A stretch of 64,000 nucleotides of DNA from Siphonodentalium dalli (lineage: Eukaryota; Mollusca; Scaphopoda; Gadilida; Siphonodentaliidae). The position numbers were made by a program, and so were the translations under genes. Shown in pieces: positions 12,016 through 22,320 of this stretch. Under the pieces are notes generated by a model that worked only from the letters and a program-made list of their open reading frames with translations, was not told where the DNA came from and searched no databases. The DNA lies in contig CP136066.1 of NCBI GenBank assembly GCA_032622095.1, positions 172,049,164-172,113,163 of the forward strand. The letters run 5' to 3'. Numbering within the stretch: the first letter of the stretch is position 1; each line of letters opens with the position of its first letter.

Positions 12016-12415
12016 TCAACCCTTTACCCAACAAAACGGCCAAAACCGGCCAAATAAAGCTTCAACAGCCTAAAATATCTTCGGTCTGTCTCAATAGAAC
12101 CATACAAATATGGATATCATTGGAACCGGCTCCTTGACCACATTGTGATAGTTACAGTTATGCCCTGTGCCAATGCACTCTCTTATATATGCGAGTCGAC
12201 CATAGGTTGCCTCGCATATATAAGAGAATGCATTGGCCTAAAAAAAATATTTTTTTAACACTTTTTACCATTTGTTCTTACATTCTTTAACAATTTTATA
12301 ATTTTTAATGTGTTAAGCCAATGAATTCTCTTATATATGCGAGACGACCTATGGTCGACTCGCATATATAAGAGAATGCATTGGCACAGGGCCCTTCTGT
12401 TGGGCAAAGGGTTAA
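12016..12415. mobile_element. Family 1A piggyBac-like MITE with double hairpin
   Basis: Ends are AACCCTTTACCCAACA (left) and TGTTGGGCAAAGGGTTAA (right). The right edge is TTAA and the left is the one-base variant TCAA. It is exactly 400 bp, the same length as the copy at 27648-28047, which lies in the opposite orientation. The core (12163-12391) holds two long hairpins. About 145 bp of unique sequence lies between the left end and the core. CCC-starting termini with TTAA targets fit piggyBac-type mobilisation. Confidence 0.85.
12163..12391. repeat. Double-hairpin core, copy 1
   Basis: Two self-complementary blocks of about 66 nt. Each has a stem of about 31 bp (CCAATGCATTCTCTTATATA, then TGCGAG) and a three- or four-base loop near the ATAGG centre. 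The second block is the inverted copy of the first, separated by about 80 bp of AT-rich spacer. Other copies of the core: 19824, 23876, 25140, 27672, 34970 and 62132. Confidence 0.9.
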
Positions 12416-12814
12416 GCTTTCGTTTGAGATGTGTATGCTCTTCTATGCTCTCCAATGGAGTATCACAACCATGCTTTAAATGATATTGTATATGATATCA
12501 GTTTTTAGGAAGAATGCCATGTGACATTCGACTAGAGCTTCAGTTGATTAAACATCTCTCCCTGTAGTCTGTGTTGTTTGGAGTGGTTTGTTATGCATAT
12601 CTAATCGAGCGTCACCGGTCATTTTTCATGAAATATATCTACCTATTGCACACGCATTCCCCTGTAGATTATCTAGGGGTATGTAGGGGTAAAATATGAC
12701 TTTTTACGAGGCATTTATACAGTTTTGTTTTCTGCTTGTTTCATTATTTCAATACTAACGTACCAGGCGTCAAACAAATATTATGGGTTATATGGTTTTC
12801 GGAAACATGATACA

Positions 12815-12903
12815 CTGGTAAATTGAGAGAGAAATTTTTTCATTGGGATGGATTATAATAATCCATCCCAATGAAAAAAGTTCTCTCTCAATTTATTTAC
12901 CAG
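12815..12903. repeat. Near-perfect 89-bp palindrome
   Basis: CTGGTAAATTGAGAGAGAAA on the left is mirrored on the right by TCTCTCTCAATTTATTTACC plus AG, with ATTGGGATGGATTATAATAA at the centre. It is probably a tiny fold-back MITE nested in the TIR element. Confidence 0.85.
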
Positions 12904-13666
12904 AATATGAAAGAAAGGGGATTTTTCGTGTTCTCCAAATTAATGGTCATTATTAGGCAAGTGACATCACGTCATTTATATTAGACAGGCGGGAATAGCT
13001 ACTGGGGTGTAGAATTCTCGTAAGACATGACATCCATGTATCTGCTATGTCTTGAGAACCGGTTGAATATGACAGCTTTCTATTATGGCCATTTGTATTA
13101 GTATATCACGATTTTCCTCAACACCACCATGTCCAGATATCATCTACACCATCATTGTGTATTTCATCTACACCATCATTACCTATTGCTATTCGCGGTA
13201 ACCAGGCAACATTCTACACCGTCATAAACATTCATCTGCACCGCCAAAAATGGTTGTTTGTATTGAGGTAAATTCAACCGATTTTGAAGGTGACCATGCG
13301 AAGTAACTTACTCCTGTGTATCTGGAACCATCAAATATACACCCCGGTGACGTTGCCATTAACAACATCCTGACCGAGAAACACGATAAAGTAACAATTT
13401 AATTCCACCTCAAATGCTAGCAATTTCGTGAACGTAGGATTCGAACCTGTTTCTAACATTAAGAGTGAAGAAAAACGTCAATTATTTTGCACCCCCTAAC
13501 AGCCAATTTATAACCAGTAAAGTTGCGGAAATGTGCGGTTACTACTCTCCAAAATATACCACTAATACCACGATTTACAACGCACATACTCATCAAAACA
13601 TACATCCTCCGCCATATTGGATCATCTCCACCGTTTTCTCCACCGATCTTGCACCACTGTGTATAA

Positions 13667-15023
13667 GTAACCGTCGGTAGTTTGGTACCGTTTGCTACAT
13701 GGTTTAACGTCGTTTCAGCCGCTTGACGATATGACCACGTTGTTAGTTTCATTGACAAAAGACCACACAGAGGGGGATCAGTTCCATGTACTTAGAAACC
13801 ATCAACGTCCAGTAGAAAAAAAACCTTATCCAGATACACAAATATGGTTGTCGTCCGGCTTCACCATTAGCTGTGGCGTATATTCTATATAATAGCGTTA
13901 TAACTCAGTTTTCACGCAAAACCAGATATTATACAGGTCTATTAGTACAGCTGAACGTCGATATATATCTGTACTTGAAGATTTTTTATAAACTTATGCA
14001 CCCGTGAGTTCGGTTGGAACTTCGCTGAATTGAGTACGAACAGATTTATTTAAGATTGATACATTTAACTTGCAGCTGAAGCTTATTGCAGACAATAACA
14101 GCTGAACTATATTAATTTTCACGTTCAATATATAGCTAAAATGCATGTACAAAATGTTCAGCTGTAAGTTAAAATATTTGCAGCTGTAAGTTGATAACTA
14201 CAGTTTCAGGGCGCTAAACAATCATCTTATTATATATTTACGAAATAATGGACCTTTTGTTTGGAACTATTAATATAATTAGTTCTGGCAGTCGGCTTAC
14301 TTCAGCTATTCATGATTTGACATATTTAGATGGAAAACTTCTAACTTAGCAAGAGCTTGTGTCCTATGGTAGATGTGTTATTCCGCGCTCCGTGTGTATG
14401 TTTCGCTGTTTCTTGGTATACAGTGAGCGCATGGGCGTTTGATTTATAGAATGGGAATTTTTGGACGGATTAAAAGTTGAACTGCGACCCGGAGGTGTAG
14501 TTGGGAATTGCAATTGTTATTCGGATGCCATGGCCAAGAAGTGCAAGGCGATTAATTATGCGAGTTGGTCATTCGTGAAACCAATATATTTTATATTCTA
14601 TTTTTACAATCATGGGTATATAATATATGATCTTGAGCGCGTTACCATTTCTGACTATGGTTTTCTTGTAACCCTTTACTAGACTTCGCACAACACAGAA
14701 TGGGCATTGCGACGCACACGTGTATAGCGCCTGATTTAGTAATGTGTATAATACCGTACCTCTTTTAATGGCTTTAATGATATATGTCGATCGTGACCAC
14801 ATGGTGACTTAACACATGTTTAATTATAACAAAGATACAATACATTACACAACACGATATGTCAATTGACATAGAAACAGGAAAATACACATATATAATG
14901 GCAGTATGTATAATACATAGATGAACCTAGAGTTGGCAATATATAGGAGATAAATTTAGTCCAATTGACCTCTCGTGTCTGACAGATAAAGAAACCGCTC
15001 GAATTTCGTTTAGAAATAGGACA
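13667..15023. other. No recognisable feature
   Basis: A frame at 14461-14682 and others here carry no known motif. CAGCTGAA/TTCAGCTG words recur between 14070 and 14190 but do not form a regular repeat. Confidence 0.35.
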
Positions 15024-15025
15024 TA

Positions 15026-15239
15026 CAGAAGTGCCCTAAGTAATCGACTCCTTAAACACAGCAGAATTATGGGTAACTTTTCAGGATTTAGTCGGAAATA
15101 TGGCTTGTTGCCATTCATCTGAAAGCTCTCCCCCGAGAGCTTTCCGATGAATGGCAACAAGCCATATTTCCGACTAAATCCTGAAAAGTTACCCATAATT
15201 CTGCTGTGTTTAAGGAGTCGATTACTTAGGGCATTACTG
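15026..15239. mobile_element. Mariner-type fold-back MITE
   Basis: TA flanks both sides (15024-15025 and 15240-15241), and the ends are CAG and CTG. The two arms of about 100 bp are almost perfect complements (for example GTAATCGACTCCTTAAACAC and its partner), so the whole element is a hairpin with the loop at about 15130. TA target duplication and CAGT-type ends match Tc1/mariner. Sister copies: 35820-36031 and 54034-54184, with single arms at 41519 and 46899. Confidence 0.9.
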
Positions 15240-15382
15240 TACCTGTCGCGCTACTGCATAATATTTTCCCGTCTTTGTTCATAGAGAGATATCGTCTGTG
15301 AATGACTGACGAGATTATGGCGAAATCACAGGTCCCCTGGTTGATACAACCCCACCATGAGTAGAGTATATGGTATAAACCT

Positions 15383-15904
15383 TTAAAGGCACGGGCGGTG
15401 TTCGTTGCATAAATATTCATATTTGTTCAAAACGCCATCAACAGAAGGAATATTAAAATATATATATATAGTTTTGTTCATATGCCAAACATAACCAGCG
15501 CGTAAATAGTATATTGTCGTCAAGACGTCGATGGTGTGTGTAAACAAGAGCCTGCTCGTGTTACAGAAGTTGTACTTCTGTTTACATTACACAGCGCAAT
15601 TCTATTCGTTAATCACACAAACATTATAAAAACGCTCTTTATTATTTCCATATCAGGAAAACAGTAACAAATAACGCTCTTTATGTTTACCATATCCGGA
15701 TCCAAACAAAAGCCAGGTAACGTAACGTTTTTTGCTTTTGTTTACATAACAAAGGAAAAACAATTGACAATAACATACTGTTTATGACATATTTCTGATT
15801 GGTATAAGTCTCTATATTGTACTATTCTTTCTGTTTATGGCGGTTTTTGACGGAGATGAATATTTTAACAGCAAACCCACCGCCAACACCGCCCGTATCT
15901 TTAA
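15383..15904. mobile_element. Family 3 TTAA-type MITE
   Basis: TTAA at both edges. TIRs read TTAAAGGCACGGGCGGTGTT and, inverted, AACACCGCCCGTATCTTTAA. Length 522 bp. The interior has two direct copies of AACGCTCTTTAT followed by a CCATATC(A/C)GGA block near 15631 and 15673, also seen in family 8. No transposase. The open frames in it are incidental. Confidence 0.9.
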
Positions 15905-15942
15905 GAAAGGTATATATACTCACAGGAGTTTGTCAAAATGAT

Positions 15943-16012
15943 AATAAATAATAATAATAATAATAAATATATATAAATAATAATAAAAATAAATAATAAA
16001 TAATAATAAAAG
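15943..16012. repeat. AAT-rich microsatellite
   Basis: Interrupted (AAT)n and (AT)n tract, read directly. Confidence 0.9.
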
Positions 16013-16559
16013 ACTAGGATTGAATCAAGGGGATTAGTGATTTGACCTATAAATGTTTATTTATAACTATATGACTCGAAAATAGGAAATCTTAAACACG
16101 TTATCGATCGTTGCGATCTTCAGATAGATTGCTATTAATACTATTATATATCAATCTGACCGCATGTAACTTACATTTAGCTTCGCATTGACTATATCGA
16201 ATTCAATTCTTTATTCTCATGACCTATAATACATAGGTATCGAGATAACATTTGTACACTATTTACATATATCATGGTACATATATAAGCATATTATACA
16301 CATTATTATAAATAAATATAAATAAACACATTATAAATAAATACCAATAAACACATTATAAATAAATATAATAGCACTGTCATTGCTATATATATAACAT
16401 TATTCATTAATAGTAATAATATATCTAGAAGTGAACATATACATTGTGTGCACACATACACACACAGAGTTAGTTATCAGTGTATCAATACTACATATTC
16501 AAGTTATCTTTATAATACCATATGGAGTATTACAATCGCTTCAATATTATATATTATAA

Positions 16560-17511
16560 TCATTCAATATTCGATAGTTCGCGGTTGACAATTTTAATAA
16601 AATCACATAGTCGTCGTAGGCTTGTTGGATTTTTCTGATTAAGTAGTTCGCTCATAGTGATTGTATTGGGGCGTTTGTCCGTTAGCGTTGTTAATAAACG
16701 ACGCCTGGCTTTAGATAAGCTTTCGCACTCGAGAAGGTAGTGGAACTCGTCTCCAATTTTACCGGATTTGCAGAGTTGGCATACACGATCGGATTGTTCG
16801 GAGTTTCTCCAACGGCCTATTTCAATCGGGAGTCGATGATTGCTTGTTCTAAATTTACACAAGATGAAACGATTTGCTATGTTGAGTGTTACAAGATAAT
16901 TTTCGAATGACAAATCGTGCTTGAAAATTCTATATATGCGGCATCGGCTCGAGTTGTTTAAGTCCGTTTCCCATGATTTTCTAAACTGGGATATTAAACT
17001 ACATTTCATGTATGAGATAAGTTGGTTGCTATCCGGTATCTGTTCCATGTGCCAATAGAGTATTTGTCCGTTGTCTTCTAATATATTATAAACTTTATGT
17101 AACCAGGGGAATCTGTCGTCGTTTATATCGAACATCGAATGTGCTAGTTTGAAAATTAGCTTTTGATATCTACCGCCGTTACTGTTCATGATCTTACTCC
17201 AGAACTTCATCATTCTTGTATATATCTGTATCTGCAATGGTAGTCTTCCACATTCCCCGTACACCATATAATTTGGGGTTGATGGCCTAAGTTTAAGGAC
17301 GTGTTTAAGAAATGTACGGTGGACTTTTTCCAGAACATCATTGTTGCCAAACCCCCATACTTCACAACCATATAGCAATATCGGGGTAACATGCAAATCG
17401 AACAAGTCCAGTTGATTTTTAACAGAAAGGCAGTGTTTGCGTGATTTCCCGATTAAGGAGTACATGGCACGAGTGGCTTTTTCTACCAATGTTTTTTTCG
17501 CCATCGTAAAG
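16560..17511 (-). pseudogene. LINE C-terminal region with CCHC finger
   Basis: Open from the ATG at 17504 to a stop at 16560. The segment MAKKTLVEKATRAMYSL followed by LFDLHVTPILLYGCEVWGFG is the typical connection/thumb region after the RT palm of APE-type LINEs. Near the end CQLCKSGKIGDEFHYLLEC is a CCHC-type finger (Cx2C, H, C) common at LINE C-termini. The linking stretch 17512-17659 is open in the upstream frame (KLTVNVDKTKILNLS ... NYLGIIF) and loses register around 17515-17525, so a one-base deletion separates the two parts. Confidence 0.85.
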
Positions 17512-17659
17512 GAGCCGGATTACAAAATATTATGCCAAGGTAATTAAAATTGTTAACGGTATCAATTTTCTTCCCTTTAAACAGAAACGAGACTTTCTTG
17601 GATAGACTCGCTTTAGATAAATTTAATATTTTTGTTTTATCCACATTGACTGTTAATTT

Positions 17660-18617
17660 TCATTGACTACAATATTTTTCAAAAATATCGAGTTGTTGCT
17701 GTAACCCTTTAGGTGTTTCCGCCATAATAACTGTATCGTCGGCGTAAAGAATCATGAATATCTTCAAATAGTAGTTCAATTTGTCACCTATCTCCGCGTC
17801 TACAGTTTTCAGTCCCACTGTGCAGTTTTCAAGGACAAATTCTTCCAAATCATTCAAATACAAGGAAAACAACAGTGGGGATAAGTTTTCACCTTGTCGA
17901 ACCCCCGCATAACATGGAAAATAAGCTGATAGCTCGCCATTTACACGGACACATGATTTCACATGGTTATACATGTTGACGATGACCCTAAACAATTTAC
18001 CATTGATTCCACTTTTTACAAGTTTGGACCAGAGCCCCTGTCTCCACACGGTATCAAAGGCTTTCTGGAAGTCAACAAACGCACATATTAGTTTCTTTTT
18101 CAATTTTCTACTAATTTCGAACAACAAATGTAGCACAAATATATTGTCGAGGGTTGAATAATTTTTTCTGAAACCAGTCTGGTTTTCTGAGAGTATTTCA
18201 TATTTTTCGACATATTGTGTGAGCCTATTTGACAATATCTTTGTAAATAACTTACCAAAACAACTCAAGATCGTTATCGGCCTATAATTACCTGGGTCAC
18301 TTAAATTTCCTTTGTTTTTATAGAGAGGGACAATCGTTCCAGTTACCCAGTCTTCGGGTATGAGACCAGTATCCAGTATGATATTAAATAACTTACGGTA
18401 TATGCTGACAAAGACTTCGGATGAGGCAATGATATACTCATTGACAATGCGGTCGTGGCCGGATGATTTATTGTTTATCAAAGTATTAATCGACTGTTGT
18501 ATTTCGAACTCGGTAATTGGCATGTTTAGTTCAGGGTTAGCATCAATGCTAAAGTGTGCCTTTATAGTTCTCTCTACAACAGGGTTATCATCGTGTCTAA
18601 TAGCGTTGACATATATG
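17660..18617 (-). pseudogene. LINE reverse transcriptase, N-terminal and palm part
   Basis: Open from about 18617 (no start codon needed; the first ATG is at 18523) to an in-frame TGA at 17660-17662. Motifs in order: GNYRPITIL (RT domain 2), AFVDFQKAFDTVW (motif A with catalytic D), GVRQGENLSPLLF (motif B) and LYADDTVIMA (motif C, YADD catalytic pair). The enzyme copies the LINE transcript into DNA at a nicked chromosomal target. The TGA falls where related proteins usually have W (CSQ-stop-KLTVNVDKTK), so it is probably a TGG to TGA change. Catalytic residues are intact, but the stop and the downstream frameshift make the gene non-functional. Confidence 0.9.
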
Positions 18618-18668
18618 TTCTCTCTACAACAGGGTTATCATCGTGTCTAATAGCGTTGACATATATGT
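18569..18668. repeat. 50-bp tandem duplication at the LINE 5' edge
   Basis: Two identical 50-bp units, each starting GTTCTCTCTACAACAGGGTT and ending TTGACATATAT. Because 50 is not a multiple of three, the duplication breaks the LINE reading frame upstream of 18618. Confidence 0.95.
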
Positions 18669-18995
18669 TCTCTTTATATCACCGCGACGACAGGTTTCAT
18701 TTGCGAAGTGTTTGCTGCCGTCTCTGCCAAGGAGCCAGGTGACAGTGCCCCGGGCAAAAATAGAATCTTCCCTCCATAAGATCCCCCGATGATTCCCGAA
18801 CATCACAACCGAACCTGCGACGGTGATTCTTGTGTATTTCCGAAACATACCGAATGGCCTCGGGAATCATCGGGGATCTTCATCAGGGAAGAAAGTCTAC
18901 CTTGCCGACGGATGAACCTGGCGCCTTGGCAGAGAAATCAGCGGACGGTTCGAAAATGAAACCTGGCGTCGCGGTGATATAAAGAAAACATAAGG
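18663..18995. mobile_element. Fold-back MITE next to the LINE
   Basis: Inverted arms: TTCTCTTTATATCACCGCGA plus CGACAGGTTTCATTT at the left, and the complement (ATGAAACCTGGCGTCGCGGT, then GATATAAAGAAAAC) at the right. A second nested inverted pair (GATCCCCCGATGATTCCCGA / CTCGGGAATCATCGGGGATC) lies near the centre. The element is GC-richer than its surroundings and non-coding. Confidence 0.8.
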
Positions 18996-19174
18996 TGATT
19001 TTACCAATGCCATGTAAAATGTAAATTTCAACGGTCAGGTTGATGTATAACAGTCATAATAGCAATGAATATGGAGAGCGCCACGAGCGGTAACGTTTGT
19101 TGGCGTTTCTGATTTTCGTGTTAATAAAAAACAAATGACGTAAATCGCTAATCCTCTAGTTGCTACCCTATTCT

Positions 19175-19240
19175 TTATATATTATATATATATATGTACA
19201 TTATATATATTATATATATTATTTATATTATATTTTTTAT
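19175..19240. repeat. TA-rich simple repeat
   Basis: Interrupted TA runs, with TTATATATATT blocks repeated. Confidence 0.9.
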
Positions 19241-19706
19241 TTACTATCATCTTGTCAAACCCCTGTAATATACTCATGGTGTGGTTGTCGCACCAGGGGA
19301 CCTGTGTGCGAAATTAGAAATTGATGTATCTGAACATCGCAATTATATTGGGAGGAACTCTCCCATGTTTTTGTCAATAAATGCATGCAGTCGTTGAGTG
19401 GGGCGATGATGTGTCGCGACATGTTTCGATATTAAGTAAGAGCCGATGCATGTTAGTTCGGTTTGTCGCAAACAAAACCACTAAGTCAAGAGCGTTTATT
19501 CGCATCCTGTTTGCCATCTTCGTTCAGCTAATTGACGTCTTGATTGAAGTGCGTAGTTAATAGTAGTCCGTGTACCGGATGCCGGAATCGACGTGCGATC
19601 GATTCGAGGCCAAACGAAAAGGCGAGAGTTGATATTTTAGACTCGCGTTGGGAACAGAAATACTCTTTACGTACATGTCGTTTGGTGGTGTCCCGACTTA
19701 TTACAA
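19241..19706. other. No recognisable feature
   Basis: Slightly GC-richer than the window average, but no exon or repeat could be assigned. Confidence 0.35.
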
Positions 19707-19770
19707 CGTGATATGAAAGGAGGATCTATCTGTCTGTTCGTGATATGAAAGGAGGATCTATCTGTCTGTT
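19707..19770. repeat. 32-bp tandem duplication
   Basis: Two identical copies of a unit starting CGTGATATGAAAGGAGGATC. Confidence 0.95.
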
Positions 19771-19799
19771 CGAGATTTCTCTCCCAGATCCTGGACGGA

Positions 19800-20105
19800 T
19801 TAACCTTTTACCCAACAGAAGGGCCCTGTGCCAATGCATTCTCTTATATATGCGAGTCGACCATAGGTCGCCTCGCATATATAAGAGAATGCATTGACTT
19901 AACACATTAAAAATTATAAAATTGTTAAAGAATGTAAGAAAAAATGGTAAAAAGTGTTAAAAAAAGATTTTTTTTAGGCCAATGCATTCTCTTATATATG
20001 CGAGGCGACCTATGGTCGACTCGCATATATAAGAGAATGCATTGGCACAGGGCATAACTGTAACCATCACAATGTGGTCAATGAGCCGATTCCAATGATA
20101 TCCAA
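19800..20105. mobile_element. Family 1A piggyBac-like MITE, right end lost
   Basis: TTAACCTTTTACCCAACAGA at the left edge, then the double-hairpin core (19824-20052) and about 50 bp of the inner right arm. Similarity to 27648-28047 stops at about 20105, so the last 95 bp and right TIR are missing. Confidence 0.85.
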
Positions 20106-21949
20106 ACTTGGTGTGGTGACTCGAGGTAACATGGCGGATATTATAACGACGTTAGTTTTCCCAAATTTTAATTTAAAAAAATCATTAAATTGAGCAAGGA
20201 GTTCAATATAAATAAAATCCAAAAATTAACTAGCAAAAAAGAAATTTATAAATTTTTTATTTTTGTTTCTTTTGTTTTTGAATCAAAATGTTATACGATC
20301 AAAATGTGAGCGAAGCCCCTTCTACGTTTAACAAAGGTTCGGGAACCTATTTCAGCTAGTATACTCTAAAAATTTATTTTCGTCATTGGGACCGGAAAGT
20401 GATGTAATGAAGCAGAGCATAATTTCATGTTTCAAACCACCATGGGCTTTAACATGGTGCCCGGGCACCGGGAACCTGGTTAGGTGCTCATTGTTGGGTT
20501 ATGCGTGCCTAAATTTCAATTTCTAGATGCATCCCCTTGAAGACATATATGTAAACTTTTTGTGCAGAAAAAATACTGCGCATTTGTAACTGCTACTGGG
20601 GTTACAATATTTCCTCGTGTTGATCAACTTACTTGTAACCATAGTAAGAAGGTTACACATGCGTATTTAATATTTTTCGTACCGATTCTGGATATTTGAA
20701 AATCGTTTAATTACCTCAAAATTTCAAACTGTCCGACAATTCCACCCTTACACACCATGTGGTTGAACATTTTCCAACCAATGACAATTCCATTCGAATA
20801 CAGACTATAGTCGACTCTTGGTATCATGCAGACCGACATATTTTATAATGAATATTGGTTGGAAAGTTAAACTTGAACTATCAGAACAAAGTCAGCCTAA
20901 TTTCGGTCTGGATTTACCGGTGTATAAAGCGTTCATTTCCAATTTCCAACTGTTGACCTCGCTTATTTTCGCCGCCATAGGTACATGTATGATACATTTT
21001 CCAGAGAGAATGGGTATTTTTATCCACTGACTACTTTACATTTGTTACCCGGTGGAATAAATATCAAAGATAATTTTACCTTTATTTTTTGGTTATCTGT
21101 CGTTGCATATTTGCGTTATAAACTTATAGGAAGTGAGTTTCGCCAACAATTTAACCGGAGACTACTGTGGTCACGGAGGACCAAACAAGGGGTCTGAACA
21201 GAGCCAATATTCTTTTGAATTAGTTTAAACTTATTTTATTAGCAAAAATAGCTAATTGGATTGCTAACTTAATGACGCCCCTTCCAACAAACAATTGACA
21301 ATTAACAAAACGAGTTAGGCTTCCTGTCTGCAATATATAAAATACAAAGGTATACACAGAACTCTTCTACGTGTATGATTAAAAGATGAAGATAAAGTGG
21401 GGATACATGTTAAGACGACAAAGTTTATTATTTGCGCCATAATGGGAAGGGGGGTTGTGAGATTGTGGGCCGTCGATCGATGATGTGATATTTTGTTTCC
21501 CAATTTATATATTACTATTCGCTAGGTTTGGTATACTATTAATCATTAAATCGTTGTGTTTCTATAATATACTTTTGAGCAACACTGAATGACTTGTAAT
21601 TTATTTGCTCAGTCTCATGGGTGGAGCCGAGAAGTATATTTCCAATGGTCAAGTGTAGTATGCCCAGTTTAGATATACTATCAAGGAGTTTTAATCTTTC
21701 ATAAATTAAATAAGGACATTCGAAGAAATAGTTTTAAAATTTTTGTAAGGTGAGCACATATTCCGTTGATCGTCTCTGATCAAGTGTGTTCCAATTATGA
21801 TCACTTTTTTGTTTTACCTATTTTCAGCGTACATCTGATGGATACTTTGTTTCGCGATACAAATGATATGATGATGATTGTAAGAATTCTCTTTTGCCTG
21901 ACACAGTCTGATAACCTGAAATTTGACTAACGATGTTTTGACTAATCAG
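20106..21949. other. No confident feature
   Basis: AT-rich. Frames of about 60-70 codons at 20818-21197 and 21315-21503 have no recognisable motif. Weak similarity of 20740-20900 to 26700-26960 hints at an old dispersed repeat. Confidence 0.35.
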
Positions 21950-22320
21950 CCTGTTCACCCAAAAACCCGCACATTATCTGCTTATAATATAACTTATTTT
22001 AGGTGGATAATCCGCTAGTAATTGCCTATTTTTGAGTCGATAATGTGCTGCAAACGAGAACATTTGAGTCACATTATCGACTCATAATGAGGTGATTCTA
22101 AGCATATTATGTGCGGATAATGAGACAAATAAGCCAATTATAAACTGACGACTTTTCATGTGTACGCTCTTTAGCGGGTGTTCCCACTGTAGCCCGCGCC
22201 ATAAAACGAAATAACGGCAAGAGTAAATTATCTGCTTATTTCAGAATCAAATAATCATATTATGTTCCAATTTCATATTATATGTCGATTATCTGCGTAT
22301 TTCCGCGAGAATATGTTTTT
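21950..22320. mobile_element. Family 5 MITE, opposite orientation
   Basis: Starts near CCCGCACATTATCTGCTTAT and ends near GCGTATTTCCGCGAGAATAT. It contains ACATTATCGACTCATAATGA, GTGATTCTAAGC and the motif CGCTCTTTA at about 22165. It is the reverse complement of the copy at 765-1125. Confidence 0.75.

Larger units (their letters stand above)
10034..13661. mobile_element. 3.6 kb TIR transposon, CACAGTG ends, 5-bp TSD
   Basis: The first 37 bp (starting CACAGTGGTGCAAGATCGG) recur as an exact inverted copy at 13625-13661. Both ends are flanked by the perfect 5-bp direct repeat TATAA (10029-10033 and 13662-13666). About 410-520 bp inward on each side are matching inverted blocks: GGCGTTGCAGATGAA and two copies of GATG..GGTGTAGA on the left (10478-10545), and their complements (TCTACACCATCATT twice, CTACACCGTCAT, CTGCACCGCC) on the right (13139-13250). 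Immediately inside each TIR, reading inward, is CAAG or CAAT followed by ATGGCG. A 5-bp TSD with a CAC-starting TIR fits Transib/RAG-like transposons, and the first 7 bp equal the V(D)J heptamer CACAGTG. The hAT5 group (5-bp TSD) is the main alternative. No transposase core is recognisable. Three younger repeats are nested inside. Confidence 0.8.
16195..18618 (-). mobile_element. APE-type non-LTR retrotransposon (LINE), 5'-truncated
   Basis: The element runs on the minus strand from about 18618 to a 3' end near 16195. It contains a reverse transcriptase region, a C-terminal region with a CCHC finger, an AT-rich 3' UTR of about 350 bp and AATAAAGAATTGAATTC near 16200-16220, a tail seen in several animal LINE groups. 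The endonuclease domain is missing (5' truncation, the usual outcome of target-primed insertion). The clade (Jockey/Nimb/CR1 group) cannot be fixed by eye. Confidence 0.85.

Noticed and set aside
13430-13460. Possible tRNA gene on the minus strand (GGTTCGAATCC B-box)
   Set aside because: The B-box word is exact, but the T-stem pairs for only about three bases, there is no A-box at the right distance upstream and no acceptor stem.
10034-13661. Complete RAG-like or Transib transposon
   Set aside because: No transposase core domain is recognisable, so only a non-autonomous element with similar ends is claimed.
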